From the NCBI GenBank assembly GCA_027070475.1, contig JALXDT010000029.1, positions 1 through 28,100 of the forward strand: 28,100 nucleotides of DNA. The letters are read 5' to 3'. The DNA comes from Candidatus Aminicenantota bacterium (GTDB lineage Bacteria > Acidobacteriota > Aminicenantia > JAMOAD01). The translations under genes and the position numbers were made by a program. Positions 1 through 7,326 of the stretch are shown here, in pieces; positions within the stretch are counted from its first letter, which is position 1; each line of letters starts with the position of its first letter. The notes below the pieces were generated by a model, which did no database searches, was not told the origin of the DNA, and saw nothing but the letters and a program-made list of their open reading frames with translations.

Positions 1-1
1 A

Positions 2-370
2 CCCATGGATTTTGATTCTCTGATGAAGGCAGGCTCAATGCTTGGTTCCGGCGCGATTATGGTTTTTGATGAGGATGATTCAATGGTTGAAGTTTTAAGG
101 ATAATGATAAATTTTTACTATCATGAGAGCTGCGGACAGTGTGCTCCGTGTAGATACGGAACTGATGTAATAAAAAAGATTGTTGATAAAATCTATAGAA
201 AGGAGGCAAAGGAAGAGGAGCTGGATCTTATAATAGAAACAGCTCAATCAATAATGGGTAAAACAATTTGCCCCTTCGGAGATGCAGTTGGGATGGCTGT
301 GGGAACCCTTGTTAAAAAATTCAAGGATGAATTTTTAAACTATTTAAGAGAGGAAAATGCCGAAGGTTAA
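2..370 (+). CDS. nuoF: NADH-quinone oxidoreductase subunit F, C-terminal part (cut by window start)
   Basis: This is the C-terminal ~122 residues of NuoF, the complex I subunit that takes electrons from NADH through FMN to iron-sulfur cluster N3. The frame is open to the first base, so the gene begins outside the window; the Met at base 5 is internal. The motif ESCGQCAPCR gives Cys43, Cys46 and Cys49 (counted from that Met), and Cys89 in TICPFGDA is the fourth ligand of the [4Fe-4S] cluster N3. The segment PMDFDSLMKAGSMLGSGA matches the conserved stretch before this motif in the family. The protein ends soon after Cys89, without the ferredoxin-like extension found in some NuoF/HydB relatives. 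The stop overlaps the nuoG start by 14 nt, so the two are surely translated from one mRNA. Hydrogenase or formate dehydrogenase diaphorase subunits look similar, but the following nuoG-H-I genes favour complex I. Confidence 0.93.
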   Translation, partial: PMDFDSLMKAGSMLGSGAIMVFDEDDSMVEVLRIMINFYYHESCGQCAPCRYGTDVIKKIVDKIYRKEAKEEELDLIIETAQSIMGKTICPFGDAVGMAVGTLVKKFKDEFLNYLREENAEG

Positions 371-1781
371 GATTAAAATAAATGATGTGGAATATGAGGT
401 AGAGCAAGGACTTTCTGTTCTTGATGCTGCCGAAAGTGTTGGAATTGAGATCCCCCACTTTTGTGCCCACAAATATCTGAAACCTGCCGGACTTTGCAGA
501 ATGTGTCTTGTTGAGATTAAAGGAGCAAGAAAACTTCAAACCTCCTGCACGACTCCTGTAAAAGAGGGTATGGAGGTTTACACTGAATCAGATGCTGTTG
601 TAAAGGCAAGAAAAGAGATACTTGAGCTTCATCTTGCAAACCACCCGCTTGATTGTCCTGAGTGTGACCAAGCAGGGGATTGTCTTCTCCAAAAATATTA
701 TGATAAGTATGGACTTTATGAGAGAAGGTTTGATATAGAGAGAACTCACTTTGAAAAGGATGTAATACTTTCGGATAATCTTATACTTGACAGAGAAAGA
801 TGTATTCTCTGCCAGAGATGTGTCAGATTTTCAGAGGAAATTTTAGGAGAAAAGTTACTTGCTGTCTTTGAAAGAGGAAGCAGAAGTTATATAGCTACCT
901 ATAATGATGAAAAGATATCAACTCTTTACTCAGGAAATTTTGCGGAAATATGTCCTGTCGGAGCTATAACTGACAGAAGATTCAGATTTAAGATAAGAAA
1001 CTGGTTTTTAATAAAAAAGGAGAGCATATGTCCTCTCTGTGAAAGAGGATGTAATATCTATGTTGAAACTCCTAAGGACAGACCATATTTAAAAAACTAT
1101 GAAAGGCTTCAGAGAATAAGCTCAAGGGATAACCCTGAAATTAACAAATCTTTTATATGCGACAGAGGAAGGTATGATCTGTTTTCCCTTGAAGAGAATA
1201 GGATATTCAAGGGAATCTATGAGATGGAAGAGGTTGGCTGGCAAAAAATTAAAAAAATTTTAAAAGAGCATCTTTTTACAATAGAAACAGTAATTCTCTC
1301 CTCATGGATGACAAATGAAGAGATCGACCTTGCTCTTTCCCTCTTTAAAGATTATCTTAATCTTAAAAATATATACTTCTGGGGAAATCCTGCTGGGGAT
1401 GAGGATGAAATTTTGATTAAAAAGGATAAAAATCCTAATTCCTATTATTTAGAGCATAAAAAGGTGAAAAGATTAAATTCAAAGAGTAAAGTTGATTTTA
1501 AAGGAAGCACTCTGATTTTTGGTGATTTTTTCAGAGAGAATGAGTTTGTTATGAAAAAGATAGAGGATGAAAGCTTTGTTATTCTTATATCTCCCTATAT
1601 TCCTTCATTCCCTGAGAAGATAAATCTTCTTATCCCCTCGGCAAACTTTTTTGAAAAGGAAGGTTCGTATACAAATTTTGAGGGAAGAGTTCAAAAGGTT
1701 GAAAGAATATTTGAGAATGATAAGGTTAAAACAGAGTATGAGATTTTGGAAATGATTGAATCTATTTTGAGGAAAAAATGA
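357..1781 (+). CDS. nuoG: NADH-quinone oxidoreductase subunit G, short form
   Basis: NuoG carries the chain of iron-sulfur clusters in the peripheral arm of complex I. In order: a [2Fe-2S] plant-ferredoxin domain with Cys36, 47, 50 and 64; the His-Cys3 site of N5 (His96, Cys100, Cys103, Cys109); a [4Fe-4S] site with Cys149, 152, 155 and Cys199 in ICPVGAIT; and a CxxCxxxC...C set (Cys225, 228, 232, 268), which fits the N7-type cluster at the entrance of the molybdopterin-oxidoreductase-like domain. The protein is 474 residues, whereas most NuoG are roughly 700-900. Everything lost is in the C-terminal molybdopterin-like domain, of which about 200 residues remain. The reading frame is intact and runs 4 nt into nuoH, so this looks like a genuine short form rather than a frameshift. 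NADH-dependent hydrogenase subunits share the N-terminal domains, but the partner NuoH and NuoI argue for complex I. Confidence 0.9.
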   Translation: MPKVKIKINDVEYEVEQGLSVLDAAESVGIEIPHFCAHKYLKPAGLCRMCLVEIKGARKLQTSCTTPVKEGMEVYTESDAVVKARKEILELHLANHPLDCPECDQAGDCLLQKYYDKYGLYERRFDIERTHFEKDVILSDNLILDRERCILCQRCVRFSEEILGEKLLAVFERGSRSYIATYNDEKISTLYSGNFAEICPVGAITDRRFRFKIRNWFLIKKESICPLCERGCNIYVETPKDRPYLKNYERLQRISSRDNPEINKSFICDRGRYDLFSLEENRIFKGIYEMEEVGWQKIKKILKEHLFTIETVILSSWMTNEEIDLALSLFKDYLNLKNIYFWGNPAGDEDEILIKKDKNPNSYYLEHKKVKRLNSKSKVDFKGSTLIFGDFFRENEFVMKKIEDESFVILISPYIPSFPEKINLLIPSANFFEKEGSYTNFEGRVQKVERIFENDKVKTEYEILEMIESILRKK

Positions 1782-2824
1782 GTGTTTGGTTGATAGCTTT
1801 AATTAAGATAATAGTTTTATTTGCATGGTTGATGCTCTTTGCACTTTATGCAACACTTTTAGAGAGAAAGGAAAGTGCTGTTATTCAGGATAGGCATGGA
1901 GCAAACAGGGCAAGTATATTCGGTATAAGCTCATTCGGTATATTTCAGCCATTTGCAGATGCATTAAAGATGCTTTTCAAAGAGGATTTTATTCCGGATT
2001 TTGCAGATAAAAAGATGTTTAAATTTGCTCCTGTTCTAACATTCTTTTTCTCATCCCTTGTTATAATTGCAATTCCATTTGGTGAACCTATAAAGATTGG
2101 AGATAAAACGATATCATTGCAGCTTATAAATCCTGACATAGCTTTAATCTTAATCTTTGCTTTATCATCAATGAGTATATACGGTGTCATTTTAGGGGGC
2201 TGGAGCTCAAAAAATAAGTATGCCTTTTTAGGAACAATGAGAGCTACAGCTCAGATAATTTCCTATGAAGTGGCTCTCATCTTTTCTGTTATTTCCCTGA
2301 TAATGGTTTATTCAAGTATGAAACTTTATGATATAGTCTTATTTCAGAAAGCCTATCTCTGGGGTTGGTTACCACGCTGGGGAATCTTTCTTCAACCTCT
2401 TGCATTTATTGTTTTTATAATTGCGGCTATTGCAGAGACAAAGAGAGCCCCCTTTGATCTTCCGGAGAGTGAATCAGAAATCATAGGTTTTTTTGTTGAA
2501 TACAGTGGAATAAGATTTGGTGTCTATATGCTTACTGATTTTATAGAGACAATTATGCTCTCCCTTCTTATCACTGTCTTATTTTTGGGAGGCTGGCATA
2601 TTCCATTTATTGAAAGAACGGGCTTATCCGCAAACTGGATTAAGGCTATTGAAATAATCGGTTTTCAAATAAAAACATTTTTGGTTTTCGGATTTTTACT
2701 TCTTGTAAGGTGGACATTCCCGAGATACAGGTTTGATCAGCTTATGGAATTGGGTTGGAAAACTCTTGTGCCTATTTCAATATTCAATCTTATTGTAACA
2801 GCAATAGTCATAGGATTATTATGA
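1778..2824 (+). CDS. nuoH: NADH-quinone oxidoreductase subunit H
   Basis: This is the membrane subunit of complex I that, with NuoB, D and I, forms the quinone-binding site. The 348-residue protein is strongly hydrophobic with about eight membrane spans, and its length is normal for the family. Two signature regions are visible: ERKESAVIQDRHGANR near residue 29 (the family form usually reads GPNR) and ETKRAPFDLPESESEIIGFF near residue 221, followed by EYSGIRFG. Both face the quinone chamber. The start ATG overlaps the nuoG stop by 4 nt. Related ion-translocating subunits of membrane-bound hydrogenases (EchB/HyfC type) are more distant and usually lack the full ETxRAPFDLPE...EYSG block. Confidence 0.95.
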   Translation: MSVWLIALIKIIVLFAWLMLFALYATLLERKESAVIQDRHGANRASIFGISSFGIFQPFADALKMLFKEDFIPDFADKKMFKFAPVLTFFFSSLVIIAIPFGEPIKIGDKTISLQLINPDIALILIFALSSMSIYGVILGGWSSKNKYAFLGTMRATAQIISYEVALIFSVISLIMVYSSMKLYDIVLFQKAYLWGWLPRWGIFLQPLAFIVFIIAAIAETKRAPFDLPESESEIIGFFVEYSGIRFGVYMLTDFIETIMLSLLITVLFLGGWHIPFIERTGLSANWIKAIEIIGFQIKTFLVFGFLLLVRWTFPRYRFDQLMELGWKTLVPISIFNLIVTAIVIGLL

Positions 2825-2831
2825 GGAGAAG

Positions 2832-3293
2832 ATGAGAGGTTTTTTATACTTTTTTGAGACAATAAAAGGGCTTTTGATTACAGCCAAACATCTTATAGTT
2901 AACTCATTTTTTCACACTTTAAACTATATTTTTAGAATAAAGACAAAGAGAAAAGGTTCTGTAACCTATCAGTATCCTGAGGAGAAAAAGCCTCTTTACC
3001 CGAGGGATAGAACGCTTCACAAAATGATGTTCAGGGATGACGGAAAACCACGATGTGTGGGATGTATGCTCTGTGTGACAGCCTGTCCTTCGGATTGTAT
3101 CTATGTAAAAGCCGAAGAGGTTGACGGAGAAAAAATAGCAACAACATTCATAGTTAATGTAAACAGATGTGCATTCTGCGGTTATTGTGTTGAAGCCTGC
3201 CCGGAGGATGCAATAAGAATGGATTCGGGAAAGCTTGATTTTGTCGGCTATTCAACCAATGAGATGGTCCTGAATCTACTCAAAAGGAATTAA
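2832..3293 (+). CDS. nuoI: NADH-quinone oxidoreductase subunit I
   Basis: NuoI is the ferredoxin-like subunit that carries clusters N6a and N6b and passes electrons toward N2 and quinone. The 153-residue protein has two [4Fe-4S] motifs: Cys75-x2-Cys78-x2-Cys81-x3-Cys85 and Cys113-x2-Cys116-x2-Cys119-x3-Cys123, each followed by Pro. The N-terminal ~35 residues form the amphipathic or hydrophobic helix that attaches NuoI to the membrane arm. The start has an AGGAG ribosome binding site about 3 nt upstream, embedded in the nuoH end, with a 7-nt gap between the genes. It is the last nuo gene here: nuoJ, K, L, M and N do not follow, and the next gene is 164 nt away and unrelated. Confidence 0.94.
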   Translation: MRGFLYFFETIKGLLITAKHLIVNSFFHTLNYIFRIKTKRKGSVTYQYPEEKKPLYPRDRTLHKMMFRDDGKPRCVGCMLCVTACPSDCIYVKAEEVDGEKIATTFIVNVNRCAFCGYCVEACPEDAIRMDSGKLDFVGYSTNEMVLNLLKRN

Positions 3294-3397
3294 AAAACAA
3301 ACTAATAAAAATTCCGATAAAAAGATAAATAAAAAAGCGTTAATCTTAAAAGATGGTGAATTGTTTCCTACAGAGTATGATTAATAATTTACGTTTC

Positions 3398-3419
3398 AAA
3401 CCTTAGCTCAAGGCTTTTT
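3398..3419 (+). terminator. Possible weak intrinsic terminator after nuoI
   Basis: CCTT (3401-3404) can pair with AAGG (3410-3413) around a 5-nt loop, flanked by an A-run on the left and a T-run (3415-3419) on the right, which could lengthen the stem with one mismatch. The stem is short and not GC-rich, so this is only a candidate. Confidence 0.25.
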
Positions 3420-3440
3420 AGTGAATACTCCAGTTCACTA
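3419..3440. repeat. 7-bp perfect inverted repeat upstream of the methyltransferase
   Basis: TAGTGAA (3419-3425) and TTCACTA (3434-3440) are exact reverse complements around an 8-nt loop. It lies 17 nt before the first candidate ATG of the methyltransferase and is not followed by a T-run, so it could be an operator or an mRNA 5' hairpin rather than a terminator. Confidence 0.4.
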
Positions 3441-3457
3441 CCACAAATTCTTGGTTA

Positions 3458-4303
3458 ATGTTTGTTTGCATTTTTATTGAAAAAAAATTAAAATTGGCTA
3501 TGCAAAAAGAGAATAATATCCCGTGGCAGATTGAATTGTTTAAATATTCCTATATGAAAAAGGAAAAGGTAAATTTAATAAAGAGCTCGATAAAAAAAAT
3601 AGATAATAATTCAAAAGTGATTGATATCGGATGCAGGCAGGGGGTTGTTTCATACTTTATAAGAGAGCTTGGGGGAGAGTGGCTACATTGTGATACTGAG
3701 ATGGAGACTTTAAAGACAGCCTCTTCAATTCTTAAAAAAAACATAGTTCAGATAGGAGAAAACTTACCATTTAAGAAGAAATCCGCGGACTATGTTTTTT
3801 CTCTTGATATCCTTGAACATCTTGATGATGATAAAGCCCTTTTAGATGAGATATATAGGGTTTTGAAAACGGGAGGTAAGATTGTAATATCGACTCCAAT
3901 CTCCGGGAAATTTTTCTTACTCAACAAGATTAAGATGCTTTTTGGGATGAAACCTGAAGTTTATGGACATAAAAGGGAGGGTTATTCTTTAAAGAAACTG
4001 AACAGTATGGTGGAGGATGCAGGCTTTAAAATTTTAAAATCAACAACATATTCAAAATTTTTTACAGAATTGGTTGAATTAAGTTTGAATATAATTTTTG
4101 TAAAATTGATAAAAAGAAAGAGAAAATCACAACTGAGAACAGGCTCAATTTCTCCTGAAAGTGAAGATGAGTTAAAGGGAAACAAAAAGATTTATATTTT
4201 ATATCAACTTATATATCCCTTTTTGAGAGCAATAACATTGTTGGATAAACTATTATTTTTTAAAACAGGATATGCGACCTTTATTATTGCGGAAAAGGAA
4301 TGA
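3458..4303 (+). CDS. Class I SAM-dependent methyltransferase (Methyltransf_11-like)
   Basis: A Rossmann-fold methyltransferase whose substrate cannot be told from sequence. Motif I is VIDIGCRQG at residues 54-62, the acidic residue after strand 2 is in CDTE near 78-81, and the motif LDILEHLDDD near 116-125 followed by EIYRVLKTGGKIVISTP is the classic end of the SAM domain in the UbiE/Methyltransf_11 group. The C-terminal third is Lys-rich with a hydrophobic patch near 245-265 that might touch the membrane, as in lipid or cell-envelope methyltransferases. The start is uncertain: the ATG at 3458 gives a hydrophobic leader without a ribosome binding site; an ATG at 3500 gives MQKENNIPW, also without a clear site. 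The stop overlaps tgt by 4 nt, so the two are cotranscribed, yet no role in tRNA modification is implied by the motifs. Confidence 0.8.
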   Translation: MFVCIFIEKKLKLAMQKENNIPWQIELFKYSYMKKEKVNLIKSSIKKIDNNSKVIDIGCRQGVVSYFIRELGGEWLHCDTEMETLKTASSILKKNIVQIGENLPFKKKSADYVFSLDILEHLDDDKALLDEIYRVLKTGGKIVISTPISGKFFLLNKIKMLFGMKPEVYGHKREGYSLKKLNSMVEDAGFKILKSTTYSKFFTELVELSLNIIFVKLIKRKRKSQLRTGSISPESEDELKGNKKIYILYQLIYPFLRAITLLDKLLFFKTGYATFIIAEKE

Positions 4304-5418
4304 AAAAATTTTTTAAAGTTTTGAGAAAGAGCAAAAGCGGGGACTCAAAATTGGGCTTGCTTAGAACCTCTCATGGTGAAATTCAAACACCTGTTTTTAT
4401 GCCTGTCGGGACACAGGGAGCTGTTAAGGGGATGCTTCACAGGGATTTAAAAGAGATCGGAGTTCAGATAATATTAAATAATCTTTATCATATATTTCTA
4501 AGACCGGGTATTGAGCTTATAAAAAAAGCCGGTGGAATTCATAAATTTATAGGGTGGGATAAACCGATTCTAACTGATAGCGGGGGATACCAGATATTAT
4601 CTCTTTCTTCTCTTTCTAAGATTCTGGATGATGGTGTTAAATTCAAATCTCATCTTGATGGAACAGAATTTATTTTTACTCCAGAGGATGTTATAAAGTG
4701 GCAGGCTGAAATAGGAGTAGATATTATGATGCCTCTTGATTATCTTGTGGAATATCCTTCTACTTATGAAAAGGTTAAATATGCCCTTGAAGTAACCCTT
4801 GATTGGGAGAGGAGAGCTTTAGAGTACTATAAAAAGATTAGTCCTTCCGGCATACTATTCGGGATAACTCAGGGCGGAGTTTTCAAAGATTTGAGAAAAA
4901 AATCCACTGAAAAACTTTTGGAAATGGGTTATAATGCAATTGCAATAGGAGGACTTTCTGTGGGAGAAAGCAAGGAGGAAATGTTTGAAATCATAAAATT
5001 AACGAGGGAAATAGTTCCGGAGAATATACCTATTTACTTAATGGGAGTTGGTAAGCCTGAGGATATTATAAGAGCAGTGGATCTGGGAGTTGATATGTTT
5101 GATTGTGTTTTACCCACAAGAAATGCGAGAACTGGTTGGCTTTATACCCATAAAGGGAAGGTTATTATAAAAAATTCAAGATATAGTGAGGATTTTACTC
5201 CCCTTGATGAAGAGTGTTCGTGCTATACCTGTAAAAATTTCACAAAAGCCTATTTGAGGCACCTTTATGTAGCCAAAGAAATTAATTATAGTATTTTAGC
5301 TACTACTCACAATTTGTTTTTCTATCTTGACATAATGCGAAAAATCAGGCACTCTATAGGACTTTACGAATTTAGTATATTTAAGGAAAATTTTTTTAAA
5401 AATTACAAGGAGAGTTAA
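4300..5418 (+). CDS. tgt: tRNA-guanine transglycosylase
   Basis: Tgt replaces guanine-34 in GUN-anticodon tRNAs with a 7-deazaguanine precursor of queuosine. The 372-residue length is normal. Visible landmarks: the general-acid motif LTDSGGYQILSL with Asp93; GITQGG at 188-193 and IGGLSVGE in the base pocket; YLMGVG; the nucleophile Asp268 in MFDCVLPTRNAR; and the zinc site Cys306, Cys308, Cys311 and His337. It sits directly upstream of yajC-secD-secF, a common bacterial order, with only 1 nt before yajC. One difference from the usual bacterial enzyme is seen: where the family has DECTPYP, this protein has DYLVEYP (from Asp147), so the Cys that lines the preQ1 pocket (Cys158 in Zymomonas mobilis numbering) is replaced by Leu149. 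The base specificity may therefore differ. Confidence 0.95.
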   Translation: MKKFFKVLRKSKSGDSKLGLLRTSHGEIQTPVFMPVGTQGAVKGMLHRDLKEIGVQIILNNLYHIFLRPGIELIKKAGGIHKFIGWDKPILTDSGGYQILSLSSLSKILDDGVKFKSHLDGTEFIFTPEDVIKWQAEIGVDIMMPLDYLVEYPSTYEKVKYALEVTLDWERRALEYYKKISPSGILFGITQGGVFKDLRKKSTEKLLEMGYNAIAIGGLSVGESKEEMFEIIKLTREIVPENIPIYLMGVGKPEDIIRAVDLGVDMFDCVLPTRNARTGWLYTHKGKVIIKNSRYSEDFTPLDEECSCYTCKNFTKAYLRHLYVAKEINYSILATTHNLFFYLDIMRKIRHSIGLYEFSIFKENFFKNYKES

Positions 5419-5419
5419 A

Positions 5420-5749
5420 ATGTTAGGAATGTTAAATTTTTTAAATCAGGCTCAAGCCCAACAACAGCCAAATATGCTTGTTTCACTTTTACCCTTTGTT
5501 GTCATTTTTGTTATTTTTTATCTCTTGCTTATTCTTCCTGCAAAAAAGAAACAGAAAAAGCATATTGAGATGATTAACAGTTTAAAGCCCGGGGCAAAAG
5601 TTATGACCTCCGGAGGAATTATAGGAACTATTATGGGAGTTAAAGAGAGAACTTTTGAATTAAAGATAGCAAATAATGTAAAAATTGAAATTTCAAAAAA
5701 TGCAATAGCAACCGTTTTAACTGAAACAAAAGAAAAAACTGAGAATTAA
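5420..5749 (+). CDS. yajC: Preprotein translocase accessory subunit YajC
   Basis: YajC is a small single-span inner-membrane protein that associates with SecD and SecF and modulates SecYEG. The 109-residue protein has a membrane helix at about residues 21-41 (LVSLLPFVVIFVIFYLLLI), followed by the typical basic stretch PAKKKQKKHIEMINSLKPGAKVMTSGGIIGTI, which is the family signature. A short Gln/Ala-rich segment (LNQAQAQQQPN) precedes the helix, as in many YajC. A GGAGAG ribosome binding site lies about 5 nt before the ATG, inside the tgt end. The order tgt-yajC-secD-secF supports the call. Confidence 0.93.
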   Translation: MLGMLNFLNQAQAQQQPNMLVSLLPFVVIFVIFYLLLILPAKKKQKKHIEMINSLKPGAKVMTSGGIIGTIMGVKERTFELKIANNVKIEISKNAIATVLTETKEKTEN

Positions 5750-5762
5750 TCAGGAGGATGTT

Positions 5763-7316
5763 ATGAAAAATGTTTACACAAAATTTGCAATAATTCTTGT
5801 TGTAATTGTTGCCTTTGTGATAATGGCTGTTCCTCCCAAAAAGAAGATAAAGTTAGGGTTGGATCTTAAAGGAGGAATTCACCTTGTATTAAAGGTACAA
5901 ACTGATGATGCAGTAAGAGCAGTTACTGATCAGGCAATATTACAACTGCAATCCGAATTTAAAGATAAAAATATAAAAGTTGAAAAAATCAGGAGAGTTG
6001 GTGTAAAAGAAATTTCAATAGAAGGTTATAATTCTCTGGCTGAAGATCAAATTCTTGCCATTTTGAAAGAGGGAGGATTTCAGGATTGGAATTACAATGT
6101 TTCTTCTTCTAAGATTACACTTACATTAAAACCTAACGCAGAGGTTAAAATAAGGGATCAGGCAGTTGAGCAGGCAAAAGAAACCATAAGAAACAGGGTT
6201 GACCAGTTTGGTGTTGCAGAACCTGTAATTCAAAGAGAAGGACTAACAGGGCAGAGCGATAGAATATTAGTTGAGCTTCCTGGAGTTGAAGATCCGGCAA
6301 GGGTTAAAAATCTTATAAAGAGCACTGCAGTTCTTGAATTAAAAATTGTCGTAAATGGTCCTTATGCATCAAAGGAAAAACTTCTTGAGCAATATAAAGG
6401 AAAAGTTCCAGATGATATGGAGGTTGTTCCAGGGATTTCCAGTGATGGGGCAAAGGAATATTATCTTGTTAAGAAGGTTGCTGCTGTTACAGGAATGGAT
6501 TTGAGAGATGCAAGAGTTGGGCAGGATAAATACGGAGCTCCAGCAGTCAGTTTTAGATTAAAAAGAGAGGGAGCAAGAAAGTTTGAAAAGGTTACAAGAG
6601 AGCATAAGGGAGAAAGACTTGCTATAATTCTGGATGGGGTTGTCCAGTCTGCTCCTGTAATAAATGATGTTATTTATGATAGTGGTATAATTGAAGGTCA
6701 CTTTTCCTATGATGAAGCAAATGACCTTGCTTTAAAATTAAGATCAGGTTCTTTACCAGCATCAATCAGATACCTTGAGGAGAGAACAATAGGACCTTCT
6801 CTTGGAGCTGATTCTATTAAGAAAGGATTAAAGGCAATGCTCATAGGCCTTCTGTTGGTGATCTTTTTTATGGTTTTTTATTATAAATTATCAGGTCTTA
6901 ATGCAGTTGTAGCTTTACTTTTAAATATAGTTATCATTATGGGAGCTCTTGCATACTTTAGAGCTACTCTTACCTTACCCGGGATTGCAGGTATTATTCT
7001 TACAATAGGTATGTCTGTTGATGCTAATGTTCTTATATTTGAAAGGATAAGGGAAGATTTGCGAATGGGAAAAACTCCCAAAGCTGCTGTTGATGAAGGG
7101 TTTAAAAAGGCTTTTATTACGATCTTTGATGCTAATATTACTACTGTAATTGCTGCTATATTCTTGTTCCAATTTGGTACAGGACCTATCAAGGGTTTTG
7201 CTATTACTCTTATTATTGGTATTCTTGCCTCTATGTTCACTGCTGTTTATGTGTCAAGGGCTATTTTTGATTTGATGTTTGCTCTTAACAGAAGAGTAGA
7301 AACATTAAGCATATAG
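5763..7316 (+). CDS. secD: Protein translocase subunit SecD
   Basis: SecD and SecF form an RND-family membrane complex that uses the proton or sodium gradient to pull secreted proteins out of SecYEG. This 517-residue protein has an N-terminal span at about 7-24, then the conserved LGLDLKGGIHLVL (31-43), a periplasmic P1 region, and the SGSLPASIRYLEERTIGPSLG block before the membrane domain. Five further spans follow; the fourth-span signature GMSVDANVLIFERIREDLR contains the conserved Asp of the ion path. The AGGAGG ribosome binding site at 5752-5757 fixes the start. The gene is separated from yajC by 13 nt and from secF by 10 nt. Confidence 0.96.
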   Translation: MKNVYTKFAIILVVIVAFVIMAVPPKKKIKLGLDLKGGIHLVLKVQTDDAVRAVTDQAILQLQSEFKDKNIKVEKIRRVGVKEISIEGYNSLAEDQILAILKEGGFQDWNYNVSSSKITLTLKPNAEVKIRDQAVEQAKETIRNRVDQFGVAEPVIQREGLTGQSDRILVELPGVEDPARVKNLIKSTAVLELKIVVNGPYASKEKLLEQYKGKVPDDMEVVPGISSDGAKEYYLVKKVAAVTGMDLRDARVGQDKYGAPAVSFRLKREGARKFEKVTREHKGERLAIILDGVVQSAPVINDVIYDSGIIEGHFSYDEANDLALKLRSGSLPASIRYLEERTIGPSLGADSIKKGLKAMLIGLLLVIFFMVFYYKLSGLNAVVALLLNIVIIMGALAYFRATLTLPGIAGIILTIGMSVDANVLIFERIREDLRMGKTPKAAVDEGFKKAFITIFDANITTVIAAIFLFQFGTGPIKGFAITLIIGILASMFTAVYVSRAIFDLMFALNRRVETLSI

Positions 7317-7326
7317 GAGGAAGAAG

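Larger units (their letters stand above)
3294..3457. other. Intergenic spacer between the nuo cluster and the methyltransferase-tgt unit
   Basis: No gene, tRNA or recognised riboswitch is seen. The left part is A-rich. Two small stem-loops sit in the right half and are listed separately. No promoter with good -35 and -10 boxes is evident. This is the most likely place for the nuo transcript to end and the methyltransferase transcript to begin, but the sequence does not prove either. Confidence 0.5.

Noticed and set aside
357..1781. NuoG truncated by frameshift
   Set aside because: The stop overlaps the nuoH start by the usual 4 nt, and the next ~1 kb in all frames is NuoH, so no lost downstream NuoG coding sequence exists.
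3390..3440. Possible preQ1 riboswitch upstream of the tgt unit, because of a CTTAGCTC-like core
   Set aside because: The needed order (GC stem, C-rich loop, then an A-rich tail pairing back) is not present; the short stems found are separate and simple, and the sequence does not sit in the form of any preQ1 class I recognise.
6881..7240. 119-residue open frame on the minus strand inside secD
   Set aside because: It is a mirror of the membrane-coding region of secD, has no ribosome binding site or family features, and the plus-strand gene is certain. The same reasoning removes the other minus-strand frames.
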